Origin: Medicago truncatula
Lineage: Eukaryota > Streptophyta > Magnoliopsida > Fabales > Fabaceae
Direction of reading: 5' to 3'
Assembly: GCF_003473485.1 (NCBI RefSeq)
Contig: NC_053043.1
Span: 7,202,001-7,266,000, forward strand
Length of the DNA: 64,000 nucleotides
Part shown: positions 35,261 through 46,573 of the stretch, in pieces
Numbering within the stretch: the first letter of the stretch is position 1
Layout: each line of letters begins with the position of its first letter
Program-made: the position numbers and the translations under genes
The notes under the pieces: generated by a model
The model's database searches: none
Told to the model about the DNA's origin: nothing
What the model saw: the letters and a program-made list of their open reading frames with translations, nothing else

Positions 35261-35940
35261 TTTTTTTTCTTGGAACGGTAAAATATAATGATAGAAAGAT
35301 ACAAGCACAAGGCGTGCAAGTATAAAATACAAATGTAGCAAAACAAGACAATACATCAAAACAAGTGAAACATGAGACACCTATGTCAGCAAGCATGAAT
35401 GAACAAACACGCTAACAAGAGCACCTGAAATGAACAAATGCCCAAAAACCACAATTCCTCAACTTAAAAGCACAACCAAAACACCTCTCTAGCAACTAAA
35501 AAATCATTAGCAGAACCAAGAGAAAATCAAAACATCTAGTAGGAAAGCACACAACCAGAAGACAAGTCGAACAATGATAAACATGAGAAGCTGTACAGCC
35601 GAGACCCCGAACCACTTTAATGTTTCACACCAAATCGCGGCAAGAATGAAACAATTAAAAAATACATGATTCGCGGTTTCAGCATATCCATATCCACCAA
35701 CACAAAGTAAAGAGGAATTTAATTGCACCCCTCTATGGCTAAGGTTTTCCTTGGTTGGTAATCTATTTTGGAAAAGCCTTTAAACCAATGCCGACATTCT
35801 CAACGGAATCAACGGGCTCCAAACATCTTTAGCCCAAACCACTTCTTCAGCATCGTCCTCACTGAAACAATAATAAGCTACCTTAACTGTGTACTTCGAG
35901 TCCCGCCCACTTCCAAGTTCCAACAATTCATTTCTCCCCC
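35261..35940 (-). mobile_element. 5'-truncated L1-type LINE with 16-bp target duplication
   Basis: The insertion is flanked by ACTTGATGTATAAGAT (35245-35260) and ACTTGATATATAAGAT (35941-35956), 15 of 16 identical. It starts on the plus strand with a T-run, that is, the poly(A) tail of a minus-strand LINE. The minus strand encodes the ORF2 C-terminus: GRDSKYTVKVAYYCF, EEVVWAKDVWSPLIPLRMSA, then VGGYGYAETANHVFFNCFIL and AAIWCETLKWFGV, the zf-RVT domain. It sits inside a duplicated flank of the F-box array whose uninterrupted relative is near 23600. Frames are broken. Confidence 0.85.
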
Positions 35941-36819
35941 ACTTGATATATAAGATAGTTATTATATGGACATGACTTACCACTTTCATTTAAATTTGCT
36001 TATATGTTTTACGAAGTGCCACAGATCATCAGTTTTAATTTATGAAAATTTTGCAGGCTGAGAAAAACTTAACACTTAAAGATCTTAGGCCATCTATTAT
36101 ATTAACTAACTGTCTAACTCGGCTTAGTTTGCTCTCATACTCGGCTTAGTTTCCCCTGTTTCAGAAGGACAATAATATGTTATCGAAAGCAATGAAAAAT
36201 GAATAACTAAGTCAGAGTTCTGGGTCTGACAGCCATTGCTGGAATCAGTAGAATATCACAACTATGAGAGCAGCTTAAATTCTATTTGTTTGAAGATGAA
36301 GGAGGGCAAGGAGCTGAAATCAATTTAGAAGTGTGGACTCTGAAGCAATATTTACAACATTGACTCAGAATTATCATTTTCATTCAAATTTAGTAGTATA
36401 CAAATTATCAGATTTCATCATTGAAAATTTCACCTGATGAGAAGCTACTTTTCACATCTACTGTGGGTCACAGAGCTTGCATTCTAACTAATGAGGTAGC
36501 ATGCATCACTCACCTAGAGAGTGACATTAGAAATTAATGCTCATAAAGAAAATACCACAACACAACACACTTTGATTCTTAATAATGGTCATGGGCAGAG
36601 ATAGAACAAGATCTTAGTAGTGGGCAGGGCGGATCCAGACATTTGGTACATGTGGGACTAAAATCTGACAAACACTTGCGGTTGCTACCGACAAAAGCAA
36701 CGCCAATTTCAAAAGCTTATGAATCATAACAAATGGGTCGCACTTGTTTGTTTCCACAAGTTTTGCACAAGGTTGTTTACTTGTTGATCTTGTTCTTAAC
36801 ATATTGTGTTTGATTTATA

Positions 36820-37119
36820 AGGGGTAATAAATATTTTGGTCCCTGAATGTGTAGGGAGTAACCATAATAGTCTCTTAATGTATTAAATTTTTAAAAATAG
36901 TTCTTGATTGTGCACTTTATTAGTCAAAATAGTCCTTAACATTAAAATAATTTGTTAATATTTTCATATTAGTCTTTCAATATACTTACTTATTGTCACT
37001 TCAAAGACTATTTTAACTAATAAAGTGCAAAATCAGAGACTATTTTAAAATTTTAATACATTGAAAGACTATTGTGACTACTCGTTACACATTTAGGGAT
37101 CAAAATAACTGTTATCCCT
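36820..37119. mobile_element. 300-bp MITE with long inverted arms and 7-bp target duplication
   Basis: The left arm (AGGGGTAATAAATATTTTGG, TCCCTGAATGTGTAG) is mirrored by the right arm (CTACTCGTTACACATTTAGG, GATCAAAATAACTGTTATCC) over about 65 bp. ATTTATA flanks both ends (36813-36819 and 37120-37126). It is non-coding. A degenerate relative lies at 13479-13830. Confidence 0.8.
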
Positions 37120-38454
37120 ATTTATAGTATAAAAAAATATGGAAGTTGGATGTGGGGGCGCTTTAGCCACACATGGAATGTGAATGGATCCCCCCCTGAT
37201 AGTGGGGAAAAACATACAAATATAAACAGAACAGACATTTCAAAGAAAACAAAATGGTTAAGGGGGCAAACATACGATATATTCCAGCAAGAATATGGGT
37301 ATAATATTAAGAAATGTTTCAGACTTCACAAACAACAGGGATAGGCTATATACTCTTCTGTCAAAAATGAGACTCAACTGAAGTCAATCTTTGATCAGGT
37401 TATTAGGCTATATATATGTTGGCCTAAGAAACATTGAAAGTATAGCCTAGTTAACATATGCAGGATAGAGTGCACACATACAAACTGAATAATTGAGTTA
37501 AAAGACTGAAACCCTCTGATTCTAATACACATACAACTAACAAACTCACATGCAAAGGACAATACAAAATCAACTAAAGAAAGAGCAGGGACTAAAAATC
37601 TGAGATGAAATTGAACAGAAAAATCACTCAAAAAGTCTGAAATTGTTCAAATGAAAGAATGCTTCCACTAAAGAAAGGTCTCAAAAAGATTGAATGAGCT
37701 TAACTTTTATTACCAATGTATAAACAACCTTGGATGGAATTAAGTAAGCATAAAGCTAAACATGTATCCAATCTTAAGGAAATAGCATCCCAATGCGATC
37801 TCACAAAAAGGCTCATATCTCAAGCAAGTAAGCTTATAGTAAAATATGTTTTCAAGCAGCGATCCCAACTCAGCACATAACATTTTTTAATTCCTATTGG
37901 TATCAAAAACTAAATAAAAGTTTATTCTTCGCAGCTAACAAAGGTGTATAACTATTCTATTTAACATGCGAAAATAAAATAAAATTTAAGAGGGACAACA
38001 AAAATCAAATTAATTTAAACATTAAGGGGACAAATAAAGAGACCAATGACAGCTGAAAATACAATGAAAAAAGAGAGAGCAAGGACCAAAGAAACATGTT
38101 TGTCTTTGAAAAATCTATAAATTGTTTACACTAAGACATTTCAGAAAAATCATTCTTAAAACATTTACAGGGGCCAGAAAACATATTGCTATTAGGATGG
38201 TGCAGGAACAATGTAGAGCAGTCTAGAATCACAATTCTTTTCATTTGACAGAAATAGTTTCATGTAGCTTCAGTCATCCCAGCATCACATAGTTTTGCAG
38301 CATACATCATAAAAAATTTGTAGCAGTCATCAAACATTTTAACATACACACAAGTGACAGCCAAAGGACATACCTAATTTCAATTTTAGAAAACCAAACC
38401 ACTAACCATATAATGAAGTGCACAATTAAAGAACCAGGGAAAAACCCTAAAAGT

Positions 38455-38990
38455 GTGTTTGGATGGAGTATTTGAGAAATTTTGAAGAATTTAGAATTCT
38501 AGGTAATTCAAATGATTCAATTAAATTGCTTTCATTCTTAAATATTATTGTTTGGATGGAGTAATAAAAAAATTTTATTGTCATCATTTTTGGGCAACTT
38601 TTATAAATTTCAATTTTTTTGGGCCAAATTTGAAAAATGAAATTAGGGGTCAATTAGTAAATTTCAAATTTTTTGAGGGGCCAAATTATAATTTTTGGAA
38701 AACTTGAGGGGTCAATTTGAAATTTTTTATAAATTTATTGGGGTCAAATTGAAAATTTTGGAAAGTTTGAGGACCAAAATGTAAAATTTGAAAAAATATG
38801 ACAATGAAGAATTTTGAAATTCTTAACTTTTAGGTGTCATTTGAAATTCTCTACATTTAACTTGAACAAAATACTTCATAAATTTCCATCATTTTGAAAA
38901 TTCTTCAAACTATTACCCAAACAATGAAATTCACCTCAAAGTATTTGAATTCCTTCAAAACATTACATTCCCTCAAGTGCAACCAGCCTA
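38455..38990. mobile_element. Probable non-autonomous insertion, AT-rich with internal repeats
   Basis: It begins with GTGTGTTTGGATGGAGTA, and TTGTTTGGATGGAGTAAT recurs at 38550. The interior repeats AGGGGTCAATT/AGGGGCCAAATT motifs at roughly 40-50 bp spacing. The paralogous array flank resumes at about 38985 (TCAAGTGCAACCAGC). The right terminus is poorly matched, so the class is uncertain. Confidence 0.45.
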
Positions 38991-39739
38991 AACAAACTCT
39001 ATATATGTTTAACCTCAACAAATTCAGATTGCACAGAGATTTAAGGAATTGAGCCAACAGAACTGAAAAAGAATAATCTTTTCAAGCGAATCAACTGCCA
39101 CTCATTCAAGCAGTCAACACTATTTGCAGAAGTCATAAACCTAATTCCTATTTTCTATAATATCATAAAATGATTTTGAATAAATATTCATTTGAATAAA
39201 ATTACATTGTTGGCTATTGAACCTGGCACTTCCTCGTAAAGGATTCAAAGTCAGAACGAAAGCGCCATTAAATAATGAAATCCAACTTAAGTATAGAAAA
39301 CAGTGATAAAATAATCGAAAAACAACAGAAAATTCAGTGAAAGAGGAAGAGAGGAAACATATTACCGTTCTAACTATAGACGAAGAAACTGCATGTTGCT
39401 TCAGACATCCCAACAACACGCGGTTTTGCAGCATACATCATAAAATTGTGTAGCAGTCGTCAAACATTTTAACATAAACACAAGTGACGGCCAAACACCA
39501 AATTGCATAGAACCTAATTCCAAATTTAGACACCCAAAGCACTAACCATATGAAGTGCACAATTAAAGAACAAGCAAAAAACTCTAACTATTGACTAAAT
39601 TAAAGTATTAAACCTAGCACAACAATTTCTCATTAAACATATTCCATCGACTAATAACAAAAAATAATCCATAAACCTTCATAAACCTCATGCACAAGTG
39701 ACGTAACATAGTATCTACATTATTACATGCATTCTACCG

Positions 39740-40867
39740 TTAAGAACAAGGTGATATCAAACTCTCCTGATAAACTTGAGGGACCAACCACCGATTGATG
39801 TGTTGAATTTCAGGAGTTTTAAACGTACCATCTCTAGAATTGTAAACAACCAACTCAGCTTGATACTTGAGCAACACTTGGTCATCCTCAGTAAGATAAA
39901 GTGCCTTGGTATAAGGACATGACCCAACATCTCCCATGTAAGGAACTCGGAACAATTTAGTCCAAGAATCGTTATTTCCATATTCCTTCATAAGCCAAAC
40001 GTCTGAAAACGTATCACTATGAGCAAGAATACACAAGCAATCCCTCAACACCCCTAAGGTTACACTATTCACAGTTACCGCTCCATAATCTGGCTGCAAC
40101 AGGTATTGATAAGTTTCCTCCTCCAAATCAAGAGAAACAATGATCCATGAAGTATATGGATCTTTAGCAGCCAACCAATTAATAGTTCCACTAACAAATG
40201 TTCCCGAATTATCAAAAGGAACACCGGAAGGAAAATCCTGAATCCTTCTCCAATAATCGGTGCCCAAAGTATAGACCTTAACTTCAGTTTTGTAAACCTT
40301 ACTACCATTGCTGTCAGTGTCAGATTCAAAGCAATTAACAGCAACAACCTTGTAAGTATCATTGAAATGATCATAACCAAAACCATATATTGTGTAACTC
40401 CCCTCTCGTTTAGGAATATCCAAAGAGGGCAATTGAGTAAATTTCCTAATTGAAGGGTTCCGCAAAAGAGCGAAACATTCATCGAGTGCGAAACAGAGGA
40501 TGCCATGGCAAGAACCAACGATAACATCAAAACGGTTTCGATCGTTGAGAGGGTAATTCAGCTGTGTGGCAGTGGCAGTTACATCGGTAAAGACGGTGGA
40601 GAGAGGGTAATCTGTGATGGAGAGCTTGCGTGAGGTATTGATGAAGGTTAAGATAAGACGGTGGAGCGTGGTTGACAAGCGAAGGTGATTCTTAGCGAAT
40701 TTTGAATCGGAGATAAGAGATTTCCAGGACTTACAGACGGATTGGAGTTGCATGAGAAACTTGACTGGAAGCCTGGAGAGAATTTCCGCCACAATCTCGA
40801 ATGGAAGAGTGGGAAGGAAATCTCCGGTGGAGGAGTTTTCATCATCGGTTTCGCTAGTTGGCGCCAT
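39740..40867 (-). CDS. F-box/FBA protein of the array, intact
   Basis: Single-exon gene of 375 aa with an ATG start at 40867 (MAPTSETDDENSSTGD). The F-box is at about residues 18-62 (LPTLPFEIVAEILSRLPVKF, LMQLQSVCKSWKSLI). The FBA domain follows: GSCHGILCFALDE (118-130), LLRNPSIRKFTQLPSL (134-149), YGFGYDHFNDTYKVVAV (161-177), DVWLMKEYGNNDSWTKLFRV and the terminal QESLISPCS shared by the array. It is expected to be a substrate receptor of an SCF ubiquitin ligase with unknown target. It is one of two members of the array with no visible defect, and the best reference for judging the damaged copies. Confidence 0.95.
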   Translation of the reverse strand: MAPTSETDDENSSTGDFLPTLPFEIVAEILSRLPVKFLMQLQSVCKSWKSLISDSKFAKNHLRLSTTLHRLILTFINTSRKLSITDYPLSTVFTDVTATATQLNYPLNDRNRFDVIVGSCHGILCFALDECFALLRNPSIRKFTQLPSLDIPKREGSYTIYGFGYDHFNDTYKVVAVNCFESDTDSNGSKVYKTEVKVYTLGTDYWRRIQDFPSGVPFDNSGTFVSGTINWLAAKDPYTSWIIVSLDLEEETYQYLLQPDYGAVTVNSVTLGVLRDCLCILAHSDTFSDVWLMKEYGNNDSWTKLFRVPYMGDVGSCPYTKALYLTEDDQVLLKYQAELVVYNSRDGTFKTPEIQHINRWLVPQVYQESLISPCS

Positions 40868-41339
40868 TACTGAATGTGTGTGGCTATTAGTATAACTGGC
40901 TATAGCTAAATGAATCGAATTTAATAGGAGAAGAAGTTTAGTTTATCTGAAATTTTTCCATATGGCAATTACGAAGAAATTTCTTATGCCCCTTTTTTCT
41001 AAGTACGACTTGTCAATGTGGAAAATAATATCAGTGGATTGCGTTGTGACATTTGTAATCTTACGTGTGTGTCTCAATAATTGTTCCTTGCTTTATGAAA
41101 GAAAAAGAAAGTCCCAGAAGATTGCTATTATTATACAAGGACAACAACTGATGAGTTTTACCATCAAAATAAAACAAAAATTGATAAAAGTACCATTTTA
41201 AAGTTTATGTTACTCTTTTTTATTCTTTAAAGTACATATTTAAAGACACTTTAAAATTTAGTATCAATGAAGTCATTTAGTTCTTCATCTATAATTCTAT
41301 TAAAAATTTACTATAAATAAACAATTTGTACATGTATTT

Positions 41340-41740
41340 ACTATAAAAACTTTCACAAACTCTATATCAGTTTAAACCTCAACAAACTCAAGTTGCTTGG
41401 AGATTAAAGAGATTAAGATAACCGAACTAATAAAAAATAATCTTTTCAAGAAAATTAACTCCTATTTTCAGATAGTCGACACAATCCTCAAAAGCCACAG
41501 ACCTAACTCCTATTTTCTATGATTACATAAGATATAAGTGAAACCATATTAATTTTATTAAAATTACAGTTTGAGCTATTGAACCTGGCACTTCCTTGGA
41601 CAGGGATTCAAATTTGAGAAGAAAGTGGCACTAACAATGAAATGCAGCCTAAACATTGAAAACCATTATGAAATAATTGAAAATAATAGAAAACATTTAG
41701 TGGAGAGAAAGAGAGAGAGAGACAGAGAGTACATAACACA
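41340..41740. repeat. Orphan copy of the F-box 3' flank
   Basis: Carries the same ordered landmarks found 3' of the array genes (ACAAACTCTATAT, AACCTCAACAAACTCAAGTT, CCTATTTTCTATGATT, GAGCTATTGAACCTGGCACT). It is followed by non-F-box sequence and the C2-like gene instead of an F-box gene. It marks a unit whose F-box gene was deleted or never copied. Confidence 0.75.
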
Positions 41741-42905
41741 AATGGAAATCTACAAAATAGAAACTTGATTGATATTTGAATTTATGCAATGTATTAAAAA
41801 AAATCAATAATGAGTTTTATAATGCACTACTCCCGTCTTAAATAAAAACAAAAAAGTATGTATCTGGTTGAAGACTTAAACCACTACTTTGCTTGACTTT
41901 TTTCTTCTTCTTTTATTCAAGATTAAAAGAAGTACTATAACATAAAAAGTTGGAATCACACTAAATTAAAGACCGCCAAAAATAAATTATTTGTGTTAGA
42001 CTTAGAAATGGTTGAATAAACATATATAAAAAATTCCTGATTCCTACACGATTATTATACATTGTATTATTTTATCATTTGCTTTAGTGGCTACCTACTT
42101 TTGTCTCCATTGTTCTTTGCAAAAAAACAAGATTTTCTAAAGCTGGCCAAACATTAAGTATTAAGACTTTATGAAGAAACAAATTACTGCATCCCCCAAT
42201 CCTCCTGAAGAAAAAAACCATTCCTCGACTTCTAAGACAATATTATCAGATTTCAGTGGTGAAAATTTCACTGGATGAGAAGCTATTTGTCCTATTTACT
42301 GCTTGCCACAGAGTTTGCTTAATAACTAACAGGTAGCATGCATTACTTACTTACACACCTAGAAAGTGATATTAGAAGGTGATACTGAAAAAGACAAAAA
42401 AACACTACAGCACAAGCCAAAACATACTTTGTCGAGTAAAAACAAGCCCATCCAATCCAATGCACTTAAGGGATCAACCAGTTTACTGTTATATGCAATA
42501 AACATGGGTCAAAATAAACACCTTAATTACACTTAGTCCAAAAAAATCTAATGAGTTAGTTAGTTAGTTATTTTTAGTCTCTTCCTATTTTTTCTACTAC
42601 TTGATAGTTTCGCAATTAGTTATATATTTTGAATCATTTCTGAGTTATCCAATCAGTTAGAAGAATCTACCTAGTCAAGGTCAAGCTAGAAAACCAAGCA
42701 GCTGAACCGCCACATTTCTCAGGTACATATCTTCCAAATCTTGAATCCAAATTTCACTCTTTTTTTCTTCTTTCTTCCATTCCATTTTCATTTCTTGCAA
42801 GTTGTTATAATCCCCCACATTATTCACAATTCTTCTACCACCTTCAATATTTCTTCTATTTCTTTGATCAGTTTTGCACGTGAATTTTTCTTGTTTGTTT
42901 CCACC

Positions 42906-43532
42906 ATGACCAAGATTGTTCTTCCAATCAAGAAAAGAAAGCCAGAGATACAAACCCAAAAATGCAGCATCACACGTGTGTCTGCACCATCACCATCACC
43001 AAAACCCTTAAACAATGCAGACCAAAAGAGCAAAAGCATCATCACAGAAGAATTCAAAGTTGCTTTGCATGTGATGATTTTCAAGGCTGAAGGAATCGAC
43101 AACCCCACAAATTATCCAAGTGTTAACAACAGAGCTTACAATGTGGTGTACTGGTTAAAGCCTGATGAAGAAGCTTCCACCAAGATTGCGGTAGGTGTTA
43201 ACCCTGAAAGGAATCAAGATGATATGATCGTGTTAGAGAATCTTGATGATGAAGTTTTTCTGAATGTTGAGGTACAGAGGTTTAATTCTTTGCTTGATCC
43301 TGGTACTTCTAGTGGTAAAGTTGTGGTAGGGAGGGTGAAGATTCCGGTTCCTTAGGAGTTTTATCGACGAAAAGTTGGGTCGTTTCCTCTGCTTAGGAGT
43401 GATGGAAATGGAAAGAGGCTTGAAGGGAGTATTCTGCTTGCTATGAGACTTCAGAGAATCAAGGGTGATTCTGATTCACCTCTTCGATTTTATGCTGATG
43501 ACTTGTTTTTTGAAGATGATGTTGTTAATTGA
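42906..43532 (+). pseudogene. C2-domain-like protein gene with an in-frame TAG
   Basis: The ATG at 42906 (context CCACCATGA) opens MTKIVLPIKKRKPEIQ, a lysine- and serine-rich N-terminus, then a C2-like domain from about residue 48 (EEFKVALHVMIFKAEGI, VVYWLKPDEEASTKI, NPERNQDD, VFLNVEVQRF, VVVGRVKIPVP). A TAG at 43353-43355 ends the frame after 149 aa. The same frame stays open for 58 more codons (EFYRRKVGSFPLLRS, KRLEGSILLAMRLQRIKG, ending DDLFFEDDVVN and TGA at 43530-43532), and these look like the remaining C2 strands. The usual calcium-binding aspartates are not evident. It is either a recently broken gene or one making a shortened product. The C2 assignment is by pattern and of moderate confidence. 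Confidence 0.6.
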
Positions 43533-44050
43533 GAGATAGTTACTTAAGACTTAGTAGTTAGAACGTTGTTATGATTCTGTGACTGTGAGTAATGAGTTCT
43601 TTTTTTTTTTTTGTTTACTATATTCTGTTATGATCATACTAGTTGGTTGAATCAAACTCATTCGTGAATTGTGAGTTGTATTGACATTTGATACTAGTTG
43701 TTAAGCTTGTGTTAATTTTGTTTATGTGTGAAATTTTGAGGTTAGATAAAATGTGGTGATGATCATGAAATTTTATGACTAATCTGTGTTAACTAGTACG
43801 TACTAATTATGGAAGTTTTTTTTTTTTTTTTGTTAGTTTGGAACAAAGCCGAAGATGGAATTTGGTAGTTAATTAGCAGTGAATCTTGATAGGAAATTTC
43901 TTGGTCTAAAATGGATGGATCATGGTTCATGTTGGTTTAGAGACCCTTGAATTGATAGGTGAAAACATAGGAATTCCCATCCGAAACATTATCGATCTTA
44001 ATGTTTTAATACCATTAGTTTCAATCTTAATGCTGCCAAAATGATCTTTC
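43533..44050. other. 3' flank of the C2-like gene, no further gene
   Basis: AT-rich with T-runs near 43600 and 43820. From about 44070 the F-box array landmarks resume (CTTAAGGAAATAGCATCC). Confidence 0.5.
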
Positions 44051-45418
44051 AATTCAATATATATTATATCAAATCTTAAGGAAATAGCATCCAAATGTGA
44101 TCTCACAGCAAGGCTCATGTCTCAAGCAAATAAGTTTATAATAAAATGTGTTTTCAAGCAGTGATCCCAACTCAGCACATACAACTTTTGAAGTCCTATT
44201 AATATCAAAAACTAAATAAAATTTTAGTCTTTGCAACTAAGAAACATATATAACTATTGTATTTAACAGGCGAAATTAATTTAGACATCAAACTGTTTGA
44301 GAAGAAAGATGTATGGAGGAGAGGGGGACAAATAAAGAGAACAATGACAGCTGAAAATACAATGAAAAATTAGAGAGAAAGGACCAAAGCAACATGTTTG
44401 TTTTCCAACAATCTACGAATTGTTTACACTTCATCATTTCAGTAAAATCATCCTAAAAACATTTATGGGGACAGGAGCACTTTCCAATCAAGAGAAAACC
44501 TACAAGTGCACTTATATGTTGAGACAAAAGCTATAACAAGTGCAACCAGCATAAACAAACTCTATATATGTTTAACCTTAACTAACTCAAGTTGAACAGC
44601 GATTTAGGAAATGAGCTAACAGAAATGAAAAAGAATTAATCTTTTCAAGCAAATCAACTGCTACTCATAAGATAAATGTGAATAAATATTCATTTGAATA
44701 AAATCAGTGTAGGCTATTGAAACTAGCACTTCCTCGGATAAAGTTCAAATGCGGAATGAAAGCGGCATTAAACAACTAAATCCAGCTTAAGCATAGAAAA
44801 CAACGATAAAATAGTCAAATAACAGCAAAAGAAAAATCAGTGAGAAAGAGAGAAAACATATTACTGTTATGATGGTGGGGAACAATGTAGAATAGTGTAG
44901 AATTACAATTCTTTGCATTTGACAGAAATAGCCACTCTAACTGTAGTTCAAGAAACTTTGTCTTCATGTTGCTTCAGACATCCCAACATCACACGGTTTT
45001 GCAGCATACATCATCAAATTTGTGTAGCAGCCATCAAACATTTTAAGATACATACAAGTGACAGCCAAAGGCCATATTAACTAATTCCAATCATGGAAAA
45101 CCAAACAACTAACCATATAATGAAGTGCACAATTGAAGAACCTAACAACCAATTTCTCAAACATATTCCATTTATAATAATGAAAGATAATCCATGAAGT
45201 AACCAGCAAACATAAGGCACCTAACACAAATTAAAAATTAACATACCAGTTGCAATTAACAAAAAAGTCATGACAACAAAGTCATATCAACCATAAGGTA
45301 CATAACATAAATGGAAATTAACTTAAAGTTGCAATTATGATGTGTTGTTCATAAACCTCATGTCATGCACATGTGGCATAAGATAACATCTATATTACTA
45401 CATAGATTCTATTATTAA

Positions 45419-46504
45419 CTACTCAGCACAAGGTGATATCAAACTCTCTTGGCAGACTTCCGGAATCATCCAATCACGGCGTCTTTGAATTTTAAGAGTC
45501 TTAAAAGTACCATCTCTAGAATTGTAAACAACCAACTTCATCATATACTCTAGCAGCACTTGATCATCCTCATAAACATAAAGTGCCTTTGTATAAGGAT
45601 CAGAACCAACACCTCCCATGTAAGGAACACGGAACAATCTAGTCCAAGAATCTTGATTTCCATATTCCTTCATAAGCCAGACATCTGAAAAAGTATTACT
45701 GTTAGAAAGTATGGACAAGCAATCCCTCAAAACCCATAGGGATATACTTAACACATCCACCGATCCATAATCAGGCTGCAATATCTCTCCATAAGACTCA
45801 TTCTCCAAATGAAGAGAAACAACGAGCAACGAAGAAACTGAATATTTATCTTTATATGCCAACCAATTAAAAGTCCAACTAACGAATTTTCCAGATTTCA
45901 AATAAGGAGTACAGGGAAAATCCTGAATCATTCTCCAAGAAGTGGTACCCATAGTATGCACATAAGTTTTGTAAATTTCCGAATTAGGCATCCACTTTAT
46001 AAAGGCAGCCACCTTGTAAGAATCAGTGGAATGATCATAGCCAAAGCAGCTATATATTGTGTTACTCCATGGGATTTCCAAAGGTGGCAAACTTGCATAT
46101 TTATTAATGAAAGGGTTCCATAAAATAGCGAACCTTTGGTGGAGTTCGAGACAGAGGATGCCGTGGCAAGAGCCACGGATTTTATCGAACTTTCGAATGT
46201 TGAGAGGATGCTGCATGGCGGTGGCCGTCCCTTTTGTTGTGATGAGGGAAGAGAGAGTGCAAGCATTGAAAATGTATTGGCCTTTGGTTAATTTTGGGAA
46301 GAGGAGACGGTGGGACGTGGTTGACACGCGAAGGTTCTTCTTGGTGAAATTTGAATCTGAGATGAGAGATTTCCAGGATTTGGAGACAGATTTAAACTGT
46401 GCGAGGGATTTGACTGGAAGCCTGTAGAGAATGTCTTCAACAAGATCGAATGGAAGAGTGGGATTCGAGCGCCGACTCTTTGTGACGGTTGTTCTCGATA
46501 CCAT
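45419..46504 (-). CDS. F-box/FBA protein of the array, intact
   Basis: Single-exon gene of 361 aa. The first in-frame ATG is at 46504 (MVSRTTVTKSRRSNPTLPFD); the frame is open further upstream but has no ATG there. The F-box is at about residues 16-60 (LPFDLVEDILYRLPVKSLAQ, FKSVSKSWKSLISDS), with serine replacing the usual cysteine in the VCKSW motif. The FBA domain includes GSCHGILCLEL, ILWNPFINKYASLPPL, FGYDHSTDSYKVAAF, DVWLMKEYGNQDSWTRLFRV and a terminal QESLISPCAE. It is the most divergent array member, with a basic N-terminus and shorter spacing. Its role as an SCF substrate receptor is inferred from the domains; the target is unknown. Confidence 0.93.
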   Translation of the reverse strand: MVSRTTVTKSRRSNPTLPFDLVEDILYRLPVKSLAQFKSVSKSWKSLISDSNFTKKNLRVSTTSHRLLFPKLTKGQYIFNACTLSSLITTKGTATAMQHPLNIRKFDKIRGSCHGILCLELHQRFAILWNPFINKYASLPPLEIPWSNTIYSCFGYDHSTDSYKVAAFIKWMPNSEIYKTYVHTMGTTSWRMIQDFPCTPYLKSGKFVSWTFNWLAYKDKYSVSSLLVVSLHLENESYGEILQPDYGSVDVLSISLWVLRDCLSILSNSNTFSDVWLMKEYGNQDSWTRLFRVPYMGGVGSDPYTKALYVYEDDQVLLEYMMKLVVYNSRDGTFKTLKIQRRRDWMIPEVCQESLISPCAE

Positions 46505-46573
46505 TTGTGAGCGTGGCGGCGCAGGCCTGGCACATGGATGAATCAACGAATGAAATCGAAGTTTATGAATCAC

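Noticed and set aside
42741-42905. Longer N-terminus for the C2-like gene
   Set aside because: The upstream frame is T-rich, phenylalanine-heavy leader sequence. The ATG at 42906 has a good context.
46505-46573. N-terminal extension of the 45.4-46.5 kb F-box gene
   Set aside because: The upstream frame begins at GTG (46573). The first ATG is at 46504.
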